NCBI GenBank assembly: GCA_946807835.1
Contig: OX327711.1
Span: 10,761,501-10,825,500 of the forward strand
Length of the DNA: 64,000 bases
From: Ailanthus altissimus
Taxonomy: Eukaryota; Streptophyta; Magnoliopsida; Sapindales; Simaroubaceae
Reading direction: 5' to 3'
Positions 25,919 to 37,985 of the stretch are shown here, one piece after another. How positions within the stretch are numbered: the stretch's first letter is position 1; every line of letters starts with the position of its first letter. The translations under genes and the position numbers were made by a program. The notes under the pieces are model-generated. The model had not been told where the DNA came from. It ran no database searches and saw only the letters and a program-made list of their open reading frames with translations.

Positions 25919-27842
25919 TAAGATTTTTATAAAAATATATTCTTTGTGTATTATAATTTATTTTATTTAAATTATGATTCACGAGTATGTGTAAAAATGG
26001 ATACTTATATTTTTATATTATTAATATAATGAATAGATATTTTGTGTATAGATCATTTGATCATTAATTATATGGTCATCTAATATTATGTTTAATTACT
26101 CTTAATTTTAATTAGAACAAAGTTGTTAAACCCATAAAGGGATATAGGCTTTTTTTGTAATATTATTATTATTTTTTTTAATTTCTTAATGGCTTCATAC
26201 GAAAAAGAATTTGTTTTAATAAAAAAAGTAAAAGATAAAGAGGCTGTGGGTAAAGTATCATATGCCACCATGCAAGGCATGGCCAAGGAGCTAAATGTTG
26301 GAAAACCTAGGTCATGTGCATAAGAAACATGCAGTGCTTGTGCTGCTATTGCCGAGGGTCCTTGGGCAAGTGCGTCAGGCTTAATAGCCCTACAATTGCG
26401 TGGCTTGCGTAGAGGTGGATTATGGCCACAGCCTATGGCAGCTACACTTACGATAGTAGCATGCAAGAAAAATGGTTATTCTAGTATTTAGGTCATATAT
26501 GGGTAAATATTTGCTAAAGATGTCCAAAAGTTGGACTGTCTTACAATATTGTACAAAAGGCTCAAGAAATATTTTTAAGTCTATATGTACAAAGTTACAA
26601 AGAAAAATATAGTGGGCTCGTTTTAAATTTAAGAAGACTATATGTAACTAGGCTTGCGTGCTTGTACCTATTTTGTAATTTATTTATTTTTCTTTTATCG
26701 GTTGTAATTAAAATCTTACAGGATGTGACTAAATTATATTAAATATTAATTTATGTTATTTAATTATATGATGGATTATAACATAATCATATATAATCAC
26801 ATGTTAAGCATTTGTACCCACTCATATTATTGTAATATGGCATGCATACATGTCATAATTAGAATTAAATAGTTTATTTTCTTATAACAAATTAGTTTTT
26901 TATAGGATAAAATTTGCAGATTAATTAGCATCTTTAGAACTCACATAATTAATCAGACAATGTGAAATAAATTTAATAGTTAAATTTAAAATTTTCACAT
27001 AGATCTAAATAACCTATATTTAATAGTTTGATTTAGGATTACTTATAAGATATAATAAAATTATTTATTTTATAAATGAAAGATAATTAATTAAATCTTA
27101 TAATTGAAGATCTAGGTTCTCCTAAATTGTTTGGCCCATATAAAAATGAATTAGTTAGATTAATAAACCTAGACCCAATAAGATTGGACTTTATTAGGAT
27201 TAATTAATTAAACCAAGTCAAAATTTTATATGAGATAATAATTTGCTAGAGTTATAAAATATAAGAAGTTTTATAAATTAGAAAATACATAGTTATAAAT
27301 AATGAGTAGGAGAGGGTACATGACAATAAATCTACAGTTCTCTATTATTAGTACAACACAGTGAGATAAAAGTGGTGCCTCATGACGCTTTGATTTCATT
27401 CTCTCTATAGAGGGTGTCCACCTATGTCAATAACACAATTAACTTCATTAAGATAGGGTTGAAGTGATATATTTCAAAATTGACTTACACTACGATGATA
27501 ATTTTGAGTTAAGTCAATATGATATGAAATAATGGGTTACAATTATAAAGATATAATTAAAGTGTTAATTATATCTCGACCTAAATAAACAATAGTTAGT
27601 AGGTAAATAAAAATATGAGATATTTTGAACCTTAACTATTAATTTGAGATAGTCTCAATTTTAATTTAAAATTAATATGACCTACCCTGTGGCGACACAT
27701 TAATTATTAAAATAAACTATCATGGATTAGTATTAATTTATGTGTTTAAATACTATGTACTCATGCATCACATTTAATATTCTAAAATATGTTATGATAT
27801 TTATTCAAGTATTCTTAAAATTGCTTTATTTATTTCAGCATC
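25919..27842 (+). other. Long leader of copia family C
   Basis: About 1.9 kb between primer site and gag, mostly AT-rich with no recognised domain. A patch at 26189-26470 is richer in G and C and contains a 44-codon + strand ORF (26189-26323, starting MASYEKEF). I do not recognise it; it may be part of the leader or captured sequence. Confidence 0.5.
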
Positions 27843-30800
27843 ATGTTTGGTATAAGCCCTATGATAGCCCTTTTAATAAATGAAAAATTAACAAGTGATA
27901 ACTTTGTGAAGTGAAAAAGTAATATAAACATTGTGTTGATATATGAGGATCAAAAGTTCATCCTCACAGAGAAGTGTTCTCCAAAGCCTAGAACTAATAC
28001 TCCTCGTATTGTATGAGAGTAATATGACAAATGAATTCAAGCTAATAATAAGCCTCGCTGCTACATGCTTGCCAGCATGAGGGACGTGCTTAGGATGAAG
28101 CACGAGCACTTTGAGACCGTACATAAGATTCTCTCCAAGTAATGTTTGGCCAGCAATCGGAATAAAGTCACCATAAAACTACTTATAGCTACATGAACGC
28201 CAAGATGAAGAAATGAGTTCCAGTGTATAAGCATATTTTGAACATGATCAACCTAATACATTAGGCATAGATCTATGAAGCCACTATAGATAAAAAGACC
28301 CAAGTCAGCATTATTCTGAAGTTTCTTACTCTGGCATTTTCATTGTTCAAAACCAATTTTATTATGAATGAGATCTTATATTATGACTTAGCTACTCAAT
28401 GAATTGTAAACTTTGAGGCTATATCAAAAGATAAGCCTAAAAAGCATGCGTCAAATGTTGTTAAAGCTAATCCGACTTCCTCTAAAAATAATAATAATAG
28501 GAAATATTATGGTGGTAGTTTAGGTTTTGGAGAAAAAGCCAAGAAAACCTTTAATGATGGCAAGAGCAAGAAGAAAGACTCCAAGACAAAGAAAGAAAAA
28601 TATTTATATTGCAAAGTTGAAGGACATTAGAAGAGGAACTGTAAAAGGTACCTCTTTGAGTTCAAAGAAAAGAAAACCAAGGTAAATATGATTTACTAGT
28701 TTTAGAAGCTTGTTTAGTGGAAGATGAATTATCTATTTGGATAATTGCTTTAGAAGCCATTAATCATGTTTGCTCTTGCATACAGATGCTTAGTTCTTTC
28801 AAAGAACTCATCGGTGGAGACTTTACCATGCGAGTTGGTAACGGGATAGTCGTTTCAGCTTTAACAATGAGAATGGCTAGATAGAATTTTAGGAATAATT
28901 TTTAAATTTTGAATAATGTTTTGTTTTATTTCTAGATTCAGAAGAAATTTTATTTCTATTTTAAAATTATATGAACAATTATTTAGTATTTCCTTTTATA
29001 ATAATAAATTATTATCAGTAGAAATGATTTAAATATTTGTCATGCAAAATTAGAAAATAGGCTTTATGTTTTAAGGCCTGATAAGTTATCACTGTTTAAT
29101 TTTGAATTATTTAGAGTAGAACATCCTAAATCTAATAATAAAAGGCAAAAGGTTTCTTTTTTGTAGGCTATCCAAAAGGCATAAGAGGGGGTCTGTTTTA
29201 TAGTCCTTAAGAAAAGAAGGTAATTGTATCGACAAACACCATTTTCCTTGAGAATGACTATATAGTAAACTTCAAATGTCACAGTAAGGTTGTATTGGAG
29301 GAAATGTTTTTTAATCATATCAGACATCACCATTAATAGTTAATGAACAACAAGTTCAAAAAACCACTACTTTAATCATAACACCTTGGCACGCCGACGT
29401 AGTGGGAGGATAGTAAGACTACCTACTCGTTACAAAGAGGATAGAGAGAAACAAATAGTTGTGCTTGACACAAACTAAGATGATCCATTAACATACATGC
29501 ATGCAGTAGAGGGTTTTGATAGGAAAAAATGACAAAAAACTATGAACCAAGAAATAACGTCCATGTATTCTAATTCAGTCTAAGAACTTGTAGATCTATT
29601 AAAGATATCAAGCACATTAGGTGCAAATGGATCTTTAAGAAGAAAAGATATGCCAATGAGAAAGTAGAGACTTCAAGGTAAGGCTGGTGGCAAAGGATTA
29701 TACCCAGAAAGAGCGAATCAACTAAGAGGAGACTTTCTCGCCAATAGTCATGCTTAAATCCATATCCATCTTTTTATCTATTGCAATATGTCTCAACTAC
29801 AAGATATGTTAAATAAACATCAAGACAACCTTTTAAATGGCTATCTTGAAGAAAGTATCTATACGATGCAACCAAAATGGTTCATAATACAAAGCCAAGA
29901 GCGAAAAGTCTGTAAGTTGCTCAAGTTCATTTATGGACTTCAACAAGCTTCGAGGTCTTGAAAATTAAAATTTGATAAGACAATCAAATCTTATGATTTT
30001 GAGTAAAATATAGATAAACCTTGTGCATACACGTACATTAAAAATACAACAGTAGTTTTTCTGGTGCTTTTATATGGATGATATTCTACTCATTAGGAAT
30101 GATGTAAAAACTCTATCCAACATAAAGAATTGATTGGCCGATTAATTTCAAATGAAATATTTGGGAGAAGCAAGTTATGTCCTTAGGATCCAAATTATTC
30201 AAAATCGCAAGAACAAACTCTTAACTCCATCTCAGGCATCGTATATTGATAAGGTGATTATGTGATTTTTAATTCAAAATTTCAAGAATGGTCAATTATC
30301 GACTCAACAGGAAATTGTTCTTTCTATGGAACAATGTCTTAAGACAATTTAAGAAAAAGAAGATATAAGACAAGTTCTATATGCCTCAGCAATTGGCAGC
30401 CTTATGTGTGCTATATTATGCATGAGACCTGACATTTGTTATACAGTAGGAATAGTTAGTCATTATCAATCCAACCTGTTTACTGGATTGTGGTAAAGTA
30501 CATTCTCAATTATTTTTGGATAACTAAAAACTATATGATTATGTATTTAGGTGGAAACCTAAACCCTTCTAGTTACCTTGATTCTGATTTTCAATCAAAC
30601 AAAGACAGTCAAAAGTCGATGTTTGAGTCTATGATTACTCTTGATGGTAGAGCCATAATCTAAAGAAGTGTAAAACAATCTAGCATTGTTGATTAAATTA
30701 TGAAGGCAGAATACATAATAGTTTACGAAGTAGCTAAAGAAGTAGTATGGCTCAGGAAGTTCTTTACTGATTTGAAAGTCATTTCAAACATACATAAACT

Positions 30801-30990
30801 ATTAACTATTTATTTTGAAAATAGTGAGTTAGTGGTGAATTCAAAAGAACCAAGGAGTCATAAAAGATCAAAGAGGTGATGTGATGGTTATAAAGATAGC
30901 ATCTGAGAAAACCTTACAAACTTGTTCACCAAGACAATACCAGCTAGTATATTTGAGGGTAATATAGAGGGCATAGGTTTAAAAAACATG
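27843..30990 (+). pseudogene. Copia gag-pol pseudogene
   Basis: Gag starts near 27843 (MFGISPMIALLINEKLTSDN, then FILTEKCSPKP) and ends with a damaged zinc knuckle (YLYCKVEGH, about 28607). The protease region (28720-28870) keeps NHVCS and GDFTMRVGNG, but the DSGA active site reads ALEA. Most of integrase is deleted; only its C-terminal FVGYPKGIRGGLFYS and VSTNTIFLEND remain (29155-29260). RT follows from about 29520 and retains YMDD at 30071-30082 in a shifted frame. RNase H blocks (YLDSDFQSNKDSQKS, about 30575) and KAEYI follow. There are many stops and frameshifts, so no function is expected. Confidence 0.88.
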
Positions 30991-32412
30991 TCTCACCTAC
31001 TCTCGGGAAAGTGGGAGATTGTTAGGGATAGTATCATAAAAACATGTACTTGTACTATTTTATGAAATGCATAAAATTGTAATTTTATATTTGAAAAGTG
31101 TTCATGATATTATGAGGTAATATCAGATAATCCTTGATTTATTTATATGACCATAACTTTAATATATAATTATTACATACAAAAGAACTAATGCTATGGA
31201 TAATAAAATAGAAATTTTTTGTAATAAATTAATTAAAGTTAGAGATTTTTAATTAAATATTACTAGTATTGTCCACAAACATTGACAATGTGATGATTTT
31301 ATCCAGATCACTAATGTAGTAATATTATAATAGAGGCACTTTATATAATATAATTTTGTATGACTTGACCAGATATAGTTTGAATTCTTATAAAAAATAC
31401 CATTGTTAATTAAGAATTCAACTGATGATCATATGCAAAACAACCTTAATATTCAATGATTATAAACTCATATTTGTGTCGTTGTGTAATTTGAAATATT
31501 TGTTATAATTTATCTGAAAAACAGGCTAAAAACTTATATTTTGCTAGCACACTAAGGTATGAAATTAGGAGTGTGATTTATAAATATGAAATTTATTCCT
31601 TCCTAACAAAAGTTAGAAAAAGGTTCTCTTAAATATTAGTTCTGAAATTGAAGGATTAGGGCACTTAATTTGTAACATGTTTCTAAATTAACTATTCACG
31701 GGTGAATTAATGGTACTTAATGATAAAAAAAGTAATTAGATGAGTAAAATGATAATTTGACCTAGCTCTAATTATGAATTATCTTGGGAGAATTGAATTG
31801 CATGTAGTAATTAAATCAATAGATTACTCTAAGATTTTTAAGTAAAATATATCTACAATCACAAGAGTGCAATTCCAAATTTTTTGTGAAATAATATAGA
31901 ATTAATAAATTGGATAAATTAATTGGAGAGTTTAATTAATTATTCAAAATTTATTGTAACTTGAAATTGCCAGTTCATAGGTCCCAAAGATCACCTCTTG
32001 ATTTACTACAATAAATAATGTAAAATGATTGAATTATTACACAATGTGTTTGAAAATATTTTTTAAAATACATAAGTTATTTTTTATATTTGGATAAAAT
32101 TAATTAATTAAGAAATAATTAATTTTAAAGATAATATCTTATCCAAATATATATAATATTTAAATTTAAGAAATTAAATAGATTAAGTCTAAAGGATAAT
32201 TTGTGAAATTATCAAAACAAATTTTATCTACTAGTATTTTTCTTTTATTAAAAGACTTAATTTTTGGAAGTTTTATAATACCCAATTATTGGGTGTTACA
32301 CATGATCTACAGAGCGAAACTCTTTGTGGCTCACATTTTTTTCTCGTTTAATTAAGGAGATAAATTAATTAATAAAAATGTTATTAATTTATTTGTTTAT
32401 TAAAATTAAAAT

Positions 32413-33464
32413 AGAAAAATGATATTTTTATCTCACGAGTTTAACCCAATTCTCAATTTTATCCCACGAGTTTCAAAATATTTAGTTTTATCCTAGTTCG
32501 TTAGTGAGATTCTATTAGATTTAATTGAAAATCTCTTTTGATGGTACATTAACAAATTTGCCCTCAGTTATTATGTTAATTAGAAATGGTGTTGTGAGTA
32601 CATTATACAATGTACACGTGTCAATCATTAATAGGCTATTAAAAATAAAAAGACACGTGACATGTTTTAATAGGTTCAAATTTAATATTCATTAAAAATT
32701 TATTTTATAATTAAAATATATAAAACTTAACAACCAACAACAGTGACTGCCGTTGCCAGCCACCATCAGTTGCTGGATTTCGGTAACGCAAATAGTCAAA
32801 ATTTACGTCATTAAATTCTATTTTTTAATATCTACATAATAGTAAAATCACTTTTATCAAAAGAAAACAAAAAGGTGGCCAAAAAATGAATCCAAAATAA
32901 GGGGAGGGTGACGACCACCTTGCACTGCCCCGCCGTTCCATGACGAACGGTGGTGGCCGCAACCAACACCCCACCGTTGGACAAATCGATTGTCGATTTG
33001 TCCAATGGTGGGGTCACCGCCACCGCCCTACTATTTGACGACGAACGATGGTGGCCGCCACCTACCACAATATTTTTTTTTCACTTTTAGTATATCTACG
33101 GTACTCTGTTGACAAAAAAATTATACTATTGCGTAGATCACAAAATGTTGAGTCCAATAATATCAATTTTGAGTCGAATCACAATTGGTCACTGGCGGTC
33201 GATCGGCTACTGACGACAACGGCGGCTGCTCTCTTTTTATTTATTTATTTTATTTTATTAATTATTTAAGAGACTAATCAGTGGTTGACACATGGATATT
33301 TTGTGTAAGCCCATTTTAAAGTTGTGTAGAGTAATTATTTTACCCTTAAGTGTTAAAATTAACGGAATCTCACTAACAGACTAAGACAAATTTGAGTGTT
33401 TTTAAATTCGTAGGATAAAATTGAGAATTAAGTCAAACTCATGAGACAAAAATGTCATTTGCCC
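32413..33464. mobile_element. Mutator-like MITE in the copia LTR
   Basis: A 1052-bp insertion with long terminal inverted repeats. The right end read on the - strand starts GGGCAAATGACATTTTTG, and the left end on + reads AGAAAAATGATATTTTTA. Similarity continues inwards for over 100 bp, with shared TTCTCAATTTTATCC and GTTAGTGAGATTC. A 9-bp target duplication AATTAAAAT lies at 32404-32412 and 33465-33473, the size typical of Mutator-like elements. The sister LTR near 25545-25570 shows the unoccupied site. No transposase is encoded, and ORFs across it are low-complexity. The centre (32880-33060) is unusually GC-rich. Confidence 0.85.
32968..33014. repeat. 22-bp inverted repeat with 3-nt loop
   Basis: Arms 32968-32989 and 32993-33014 pair across the loop TTG. 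The single non-Watson-Crick position (32976 with 33006) would be a G:U pair in RNA. The stem starts ACCCCACCGTTGG. It lies in the GC-rich core of the MITE. Confidence 0.85.
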
Positions 33465-33782
33465 AATTAAAATAGTCTTTTAGTTTTAATTAAACTAGTA
33501 TAAAAGGAAAATAAAGAAAAAAAGACACTTTTAAATACATATTTTTTTTTAAAAAAATAGAAGCCCGTTCTTTTATTTATTGTAATATAAGGAGTTTAAT
33601 TTAAAATTCCTTAATAAATAAAAATTAAGTGATAATTTAAAGAATGCTCTTGGTTCTTATTTTGAATTATACATCTAAACCATATATTCATAAAAATTTA
33701 ATAAAAAAAATAAAAAGAGTTTTATCTGAATGTTTTTTTATGTTAAATTTCGCTGCAAAACTTTTAATAAAAATCAAAATAA

Positions 33783-34157
33783 GCTCTAACTATTTGATAT
33801 TTATGATGAACTAAATTTATTATTATGTAAAAATAAAATTATATTTAAGTGGTAAGATAATGAAAGTTGAACAGCTTTTTTCTTTATTAAAGATTGAGAT
33901 GAGATGATAAATCAAAATGCATTAAAATTATTGAAACTATACTGAAAAGTAAGTTGACAGTTAAAAAGAATGAATATAAAGAGTAAAAAAAAATATTTAA
34001 TGTCCTAAATGATAAATTGCATATAAATATTTTTGTAATAAATAGGTGTTCGAAGATTATTTTCGGTGCAAATAGGCTCATCCCACTTCAATCTTTGATC
34101 CTTAGGCTAAAAAAAATTGTCTCCCTTCAAAAACTAAAGGTTAATAGATAAAAATTA
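33783..34157. other. AT-rich intergenic DNA, nothing recognised
   Basis: No domain, repeat family or convincing reading frame is seen in this stretch. Confidence 0.5.
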
Positions 34158-34308
34158 TATTAGGTATTAATTATATTTTAAAAATAATATGTTAAATAAT
34201 TATTAAATAATAAAATAATTTAATAAATAATTTTAAAATTTTAATTATTTTATCACTTAATAATTATTTGATATATATTTTTTAATATATAATTTAAAAT
34301 ATCTAATA
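34158..34308. repeat. Possible AT-rich foldback MITE
   Basis: About 75-bp arms starting TATTAGGTATTAATTATA and (from the right, - strand) TATTAGATATTTTAAATTATA meet near TTAAAATTTTAA. Both arms share ATAATTATTAA-like motifs in mirrored order. The base composition is extremely AT-biased, so chance pairing contributes. Confidence 0.5.
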
Positions 34309-34539
34309 ATATTCTAAAAGACAATGCAAAGTATGATATTGACTACAGGGGCAGGATTTATTATAGTTAAATTCTAAAGAATAGTCCAATATTCTCATCA
34401 TTAAAAGGAACCAAAACCATAGTAATAATGCTCATTATGAGTTTAGGTAAGGAGACTATTTTAAAAAGAGTCGTCAACACCCATAAAGAGGCCTAGTAAA
34501 ACGAAACGAAAAAGAACATTGTTAAAACTGGTTATCGGT

Positions 34540-34655
34540 GAGCATGGGGGCTCAGCCAAGTTGGTTGAGCCCCCCAAGGACTCACATCCCCACCTGGGTT
34601 CGACCCCCTCTTCCCCCAGGTGGTGCGGAAATGTTGATAAATTTATAATTCCCCC

Positions 34656-34690
<35 letters not shown>
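34540..34690 (+). mobile_element. tRNA-derived SINE
   Basis: A short element with an A-box-like TCAGCCAAGTTGGT (34552-34565) and a B-box GGGTTCGACCCC (34596-34607), the internal RNA polymerase III promoter. It ends in about 36 A residues. A perfect 16-bp target duplication, AAAACTGGTTATCGGT, lies at 34524-34539 and 34691-34706 (partly merging with the A tail). Intact boxes, a long A tail and a perfect duplication suggest it is among the youngest insertions here. ORFs on both strands read through the poly-A and are not genes. Confidence 0.92.
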
Positions 34691-34696
<6 letters not shown>

Positions 34697-34706
34697 GGTT
34701 ATCGGT

Positions 34707-35060
34707 ACGTAGCAATGACATTCATTTCCCAATGGAATTGTATTTAGGCACAAACTAACCGAATTTTCAACTGTGAATTGATCAAATTTCCACCTTTCTT
34801 CTACCCATTTTTCCTTAGTTCTGCTGCAATTGCGTATCCATTTAACTTTTAATTCAACTGAATTTTCATCTATTTGCTTTTGCTTTTGATTATTCTTATT
34901 CCCCTCTTTTTAATTTGTTCACATAAAATTAGAGTTATATTAATTTCGGTGCTTGGTTTAGAAACAATACTCTATTCAATATTTATTATTTATTTACCAT
35001 GATTCGCATTTGCGTTTTGACAATTCACAACATGTGTTTCAAACAGTGCATTTTTTTATT
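34707..35060. other. No recognised feature
   Basis: Sequence of more ordinary composition than its surroundings. I saw no family match or ORF. Confidence 0.4.
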
Positions 35061-35462
35061 ATAAAAAAACAATACAACAAATAAAAAATAGTGAATGTGT
35101 TAAAAAATGAAACAACACAACAAATAATTAATAGTAAATATATTTAAAAAATAAGTATAATCCATTAAAGTTTGGACAGAGAAAGAACCGCCTATGAAAG
35201 AGCACTTTTCTAGGGCTACTCAAACACAGTGAAACAAATAGTAACTGATAACAAATAAAAAGAAATAAAAGTAAGAGATTTGAATAGAGAAACAACTATC
35301 ATAAACAAACTGTGTTAGTGTCGTATAAAATAAATATATTAAAAAAACCAAATCACAACGAAACTAACAATAACTTATAATAAATAAATCAAAAAAGTGA
35401 TCCATCAGAGTAAATGTGTGTATTAAAGAAAACACAGCATAATGAATAACAAACAGTTAATA
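35061..35462. repeat. Degenerate repeat units, copy 1
   Basis: Several imperfect units share ACAACACAACAAATAAC, TGATCCATCAGAGTAAATG and GTGTATTAAAGAAAACAC-like pieces. Related units recur at about 37970-38340 (for example GGACCATCAAAGTAAATGGG). They flank the Tat-like gag remnant and may be parts of one broken element. Confidence 0.5.
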
Positions 35463-36180
35463 TGTTTGTTGGCCCGCAATTAAGATATGCCCAATCAACC
35501 CGCTTCACTTAAAATCACTTTTGAATTCTTAAATGACCTTAGTCACACAACTTAAAATTATTATTAGACTCTTAAAAGACTTTAGCTAGAACAAACCTAG
35601 AACCCAGTCAAGGATAGATCTAACACATCTAGTTCGAAGCCTAAAGCTATCATAAGGACTGAATTCGAATTTTTATTGTCCAATTAGCAAGTAAATTTGA
35701 TCCATTTTTTCATAAGTATTTCTTAAGTAGGTAAGGAAATATACGGAAAAGGAGGAGATAGATTTGAATTTTAATCTCTACTCATTCTTTTATTATAATT
35801 TATAAATCTAATTATGATTATGACTTAGAATCTGATATTTTTTTCTCCTATTCATTTCATAATCTACACTGTTTATACACACAAATCTTATTTTGAATTT
35901 TCTTCCACTACAATGTAAGCATATGATTTCTCATGATTTATTCAATTTAATTCAAAATAATCAGAACACTTTTGAAATCTTTTGCTTTAAGAGCATCCTA
36001 TAGCAATCCAATTTTTCTCTTTCTTGCCTAAACACTCTCTATATACAACACCCAAGAAAACACTCTCTATATACAATACCTTCTCTTTGATTAAATATTG
36101 ACTTGAGCGTCAAAATATTTTATCTTATAGAAGAATAATGTTATTCTAAAATTTAAAAAGTGTTCAAAAGTTAAAAAAAA
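35463..36180 (+). repeat. Possible Tat-like gypsy LTR
   Basis: The end of this segment has ATTGACTTGAGCGTCAAAAT (near 36098), resembling the ACTTGAGCGTC motif common at the U5 end of Tat/Ogre-type LTRs. Before it lies a doubled AACACTCTCTATATACAA near 36024 and 36060. A start near TGTTTGTTGGCCCGC is a guess. No second copy is seen. Confidence 0.45.
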
Positions 36181-36399
36181 AAAAGGAAGACAATGGTGTT
36201 CTTAGAATTCTCATGAAGGATCAAGGATACACAAGTAATTTCTTAAGGTTTTGAAACTCGGGAACTTCAGTAGCATTGTCTGTGACAAAGTCACAAAAGG
36301 AAAAAACTTTTTCATCCTAATATGAGTGAATGTTTTTACTTCAAACCTCAAATCACTCATCCCAACAATCAAAGAATATAGCCCATCAAACAAGCAACT

Positions 36400-37510
36400 G
36401 ACCTGAACCTAAAAACACTAAGAGAAAATGATCTAGTTCATCTGAAGCAGCTGCCATTGGAAATGACATTCCCCTAAGCTAGCCACTCTGTTATCAAAAT
36501 TGATGAGCATGATAAACAATTATGAAAAGAAAAACCTGGAACTATGTAACAAAGTTATGATGTTAGAAAGAGGTGTAAATCAGGACGACGACTTTAAAAA
36601 ACAATTGCAGGACAATAGAAATACCCAAATAATGAAGGACTAAACTCCTAACAAGGTTCTAAAAAATGAAACAACTTGGAATAGTGCTCGAGAACCAACT
36701 CCCAATATCCTTAGGAAATGATGGGAAAAAGATATAATGGTGTACATACTCAAAGAAGTAGGGAAATTATACGCCAAGATGCACAAGCTTGGATCCCAAA
36801 AGATATAGTAACCTGGCAAGAAAAGTTAATCAAGATCTATTTACAGAAGCGATAAGCTAGTTAAGAGACCTGAGAAATTCAACGTACCAAATTTTCACAT
36901 GTTCGACAGGACTGACGATCCCAGAAAGTACATATTTCATTTAATGCAAGAATGATTATGCAGGCTTATAATAGAGCCTTAAAATACGTGGTCTTCCCCT
37001 TTAGTCTAATAGGCTCAACCGAGAATTGGTTCTAAAGCCTTAAGTAAAATCTCATCTAATTCAAAGAATTAATTGAATAATTCATCGGACAATACATTTG
37101 GAATAAGAAAGCCAAATAGACCACGTTAAACCTATTCTTGATGAAGTAAGGGGAATAAATCAATTTGTAGCTTGCTCAATAAGTTTAATTGAAAACTAAG
37201 TGAACTAGGAAGTTGTGATTCAGAAATAGTTGCTTAGGTCTACAAAAGGCGATCAAGCCTTCTACCCCTTACTATAAGTATTTAGTTTGAAAAAAATTTG
37301 CATCCATTTGACTGATTAACCAAAAATCTAAACAATGGATATGGAAGAAAGAAGAAGAATACCCTACAAAGAAAGAAGCTTTTTAATAATATCAAAGAAA
37401 CCAAAGAATACCTCCCAAAAGGGAAATTTTTGAAAACAATTGAAAAACAAAGGAGGAAAAAATACCTTCTAGCCAAGAGAAAGGTAGTCAGGAGAAAATA
37501 CAATGAGGAT
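36400..37510 (+). pseudogene. Tat-like gypsy gag remnant
   Basis: Frames across 36860-37260 give EKFNVPNFHMFDRTDDPRKY, then QYIWNKKAK and TLNLFLMK. These match the usual order in Tat/Retand-type gag (F.P.F..YDG..DP, then QYIWNRK...TLDLF..KQ). The 36400-36860 part is probably the N-terminal region. Stops are frequent. No protease or RT follows; sequence after 37510 is repeat DNA with a TRIM. Inactive. Confidence 0.65.
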
Positions 37511-37681
37511 TTATAGAACAACTAATCCCTATTAACATAAACCAATTTAGACACTGATGGAATGCGAAAGAGCCACCATGAAAAATAGTTTATATTACTA
37601 TATAAAACATAGAGATTAAAAAAATCAAAACACAATAAACTATTAGTGTTAGTATTTTCTTAGGTTTATAATCATTATATA

Positions 37682-37985
37682 TGTTAGATACTTGTCTTTA
37701 ATGTTAATATTGAGTCTTCACGTATCAATTTAAACGTTTAAGTTGAGTGGTAAATTAATATGGTATCAGAGCCAAGGTTTTGAGTTTGAGGCCCTATATC
37801 TTTGTTTTTAGTTAATTTCTTAGTTTCTTGACTTTTTTTATTTCTTGGAGATGAGAGATTCACCTGATTTAGACCTACTCAGATCTACATTTCACATGAG
37901 GGGGACTGTTAGAGACTTGTCTTTGATACTAATATTGAGCCTTCACCTATCAACTTAAACTTTTGAATTGAGTCGTAAACTAATA
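37682..37985 (+). mobile_element. TRIM (miniature LTR retrotransposon)
   Basis: 304 bp in total. Two 79-bp direct terminal repeats, 37682-37760 (TGTTAGATACTTGTC...) and 37907-37985 (TGTTAGAGACTTGTC...), each end in TTAATA or CTAATA. Right after the first is TGGTATCAGAGCCAAGGT (37761-37778), an exact initiator-Met primer binding site. Before the second is the purine tract GAGGGGGA. A perfect 5-bp target duplication ATATA lies at 37677-37681 and 37986-37990. There is no coding capacity, as expected for TRIMs, which rely on other elements for proteins. The two repeats differ at roughly a dozen positions. Confidence 0.92.

Larger units (their letters stand above)
23970..33782 (+). mobile_element. 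Ty1/copia element, family C, degenerate
   Basis: A recognisable element with two LTRs (23970-25904 and 31020-33782), an initiator-Met-type primer binding site, gag, protease, a deleted integrase, RT, RNase H and a polypurine tract. GCTCT occurs on both sides (23965-23969 and 33783-33787) and may be the target duplication, although the 3' LTR then ends ATCAAAATAA rather than ATCAACA. It inserted at the upstream end of the LINE. Confidence 0.85.
31020..33782 (+). repeat. 3' LTR of copia family C with nested MITE
   Basis: Starts TGTTAGGGATAGTATC directly after the purine tract GGGAAAGTGGGAGAT (31005-31019). It corresponds to the 5' LTR throughout, except for the 1.05-kb insertion at 32413-33464. 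Excluding that insertion it is about 1.7 kb long. Confidence 0.85.

Noticed and set aside
26092..26466. - strand ORF of 124 codons
   Set aside because: It lies antisense in the copia leader, has no recognisable domain, and its C-terminal part is AT-rich noise.
32832..33068. - strand ORF of 78 codons in the GC-rich patch
   Set aside because: It is low-complexity sequence inside the MITE and crosses the hairpin. It has no domain.
34548..34607. tRNA gene suggested by A- and B-box motifs
   Set aside because: No cloverleaf can be drawn. The poly-A tail and target duplication show a SINE.
34461..34758. ORFs on both strands around 34.5-34.7 kb
   Set aside because: Both read through the SINE and its poly-A tail, giving runs of Phe or Lys.
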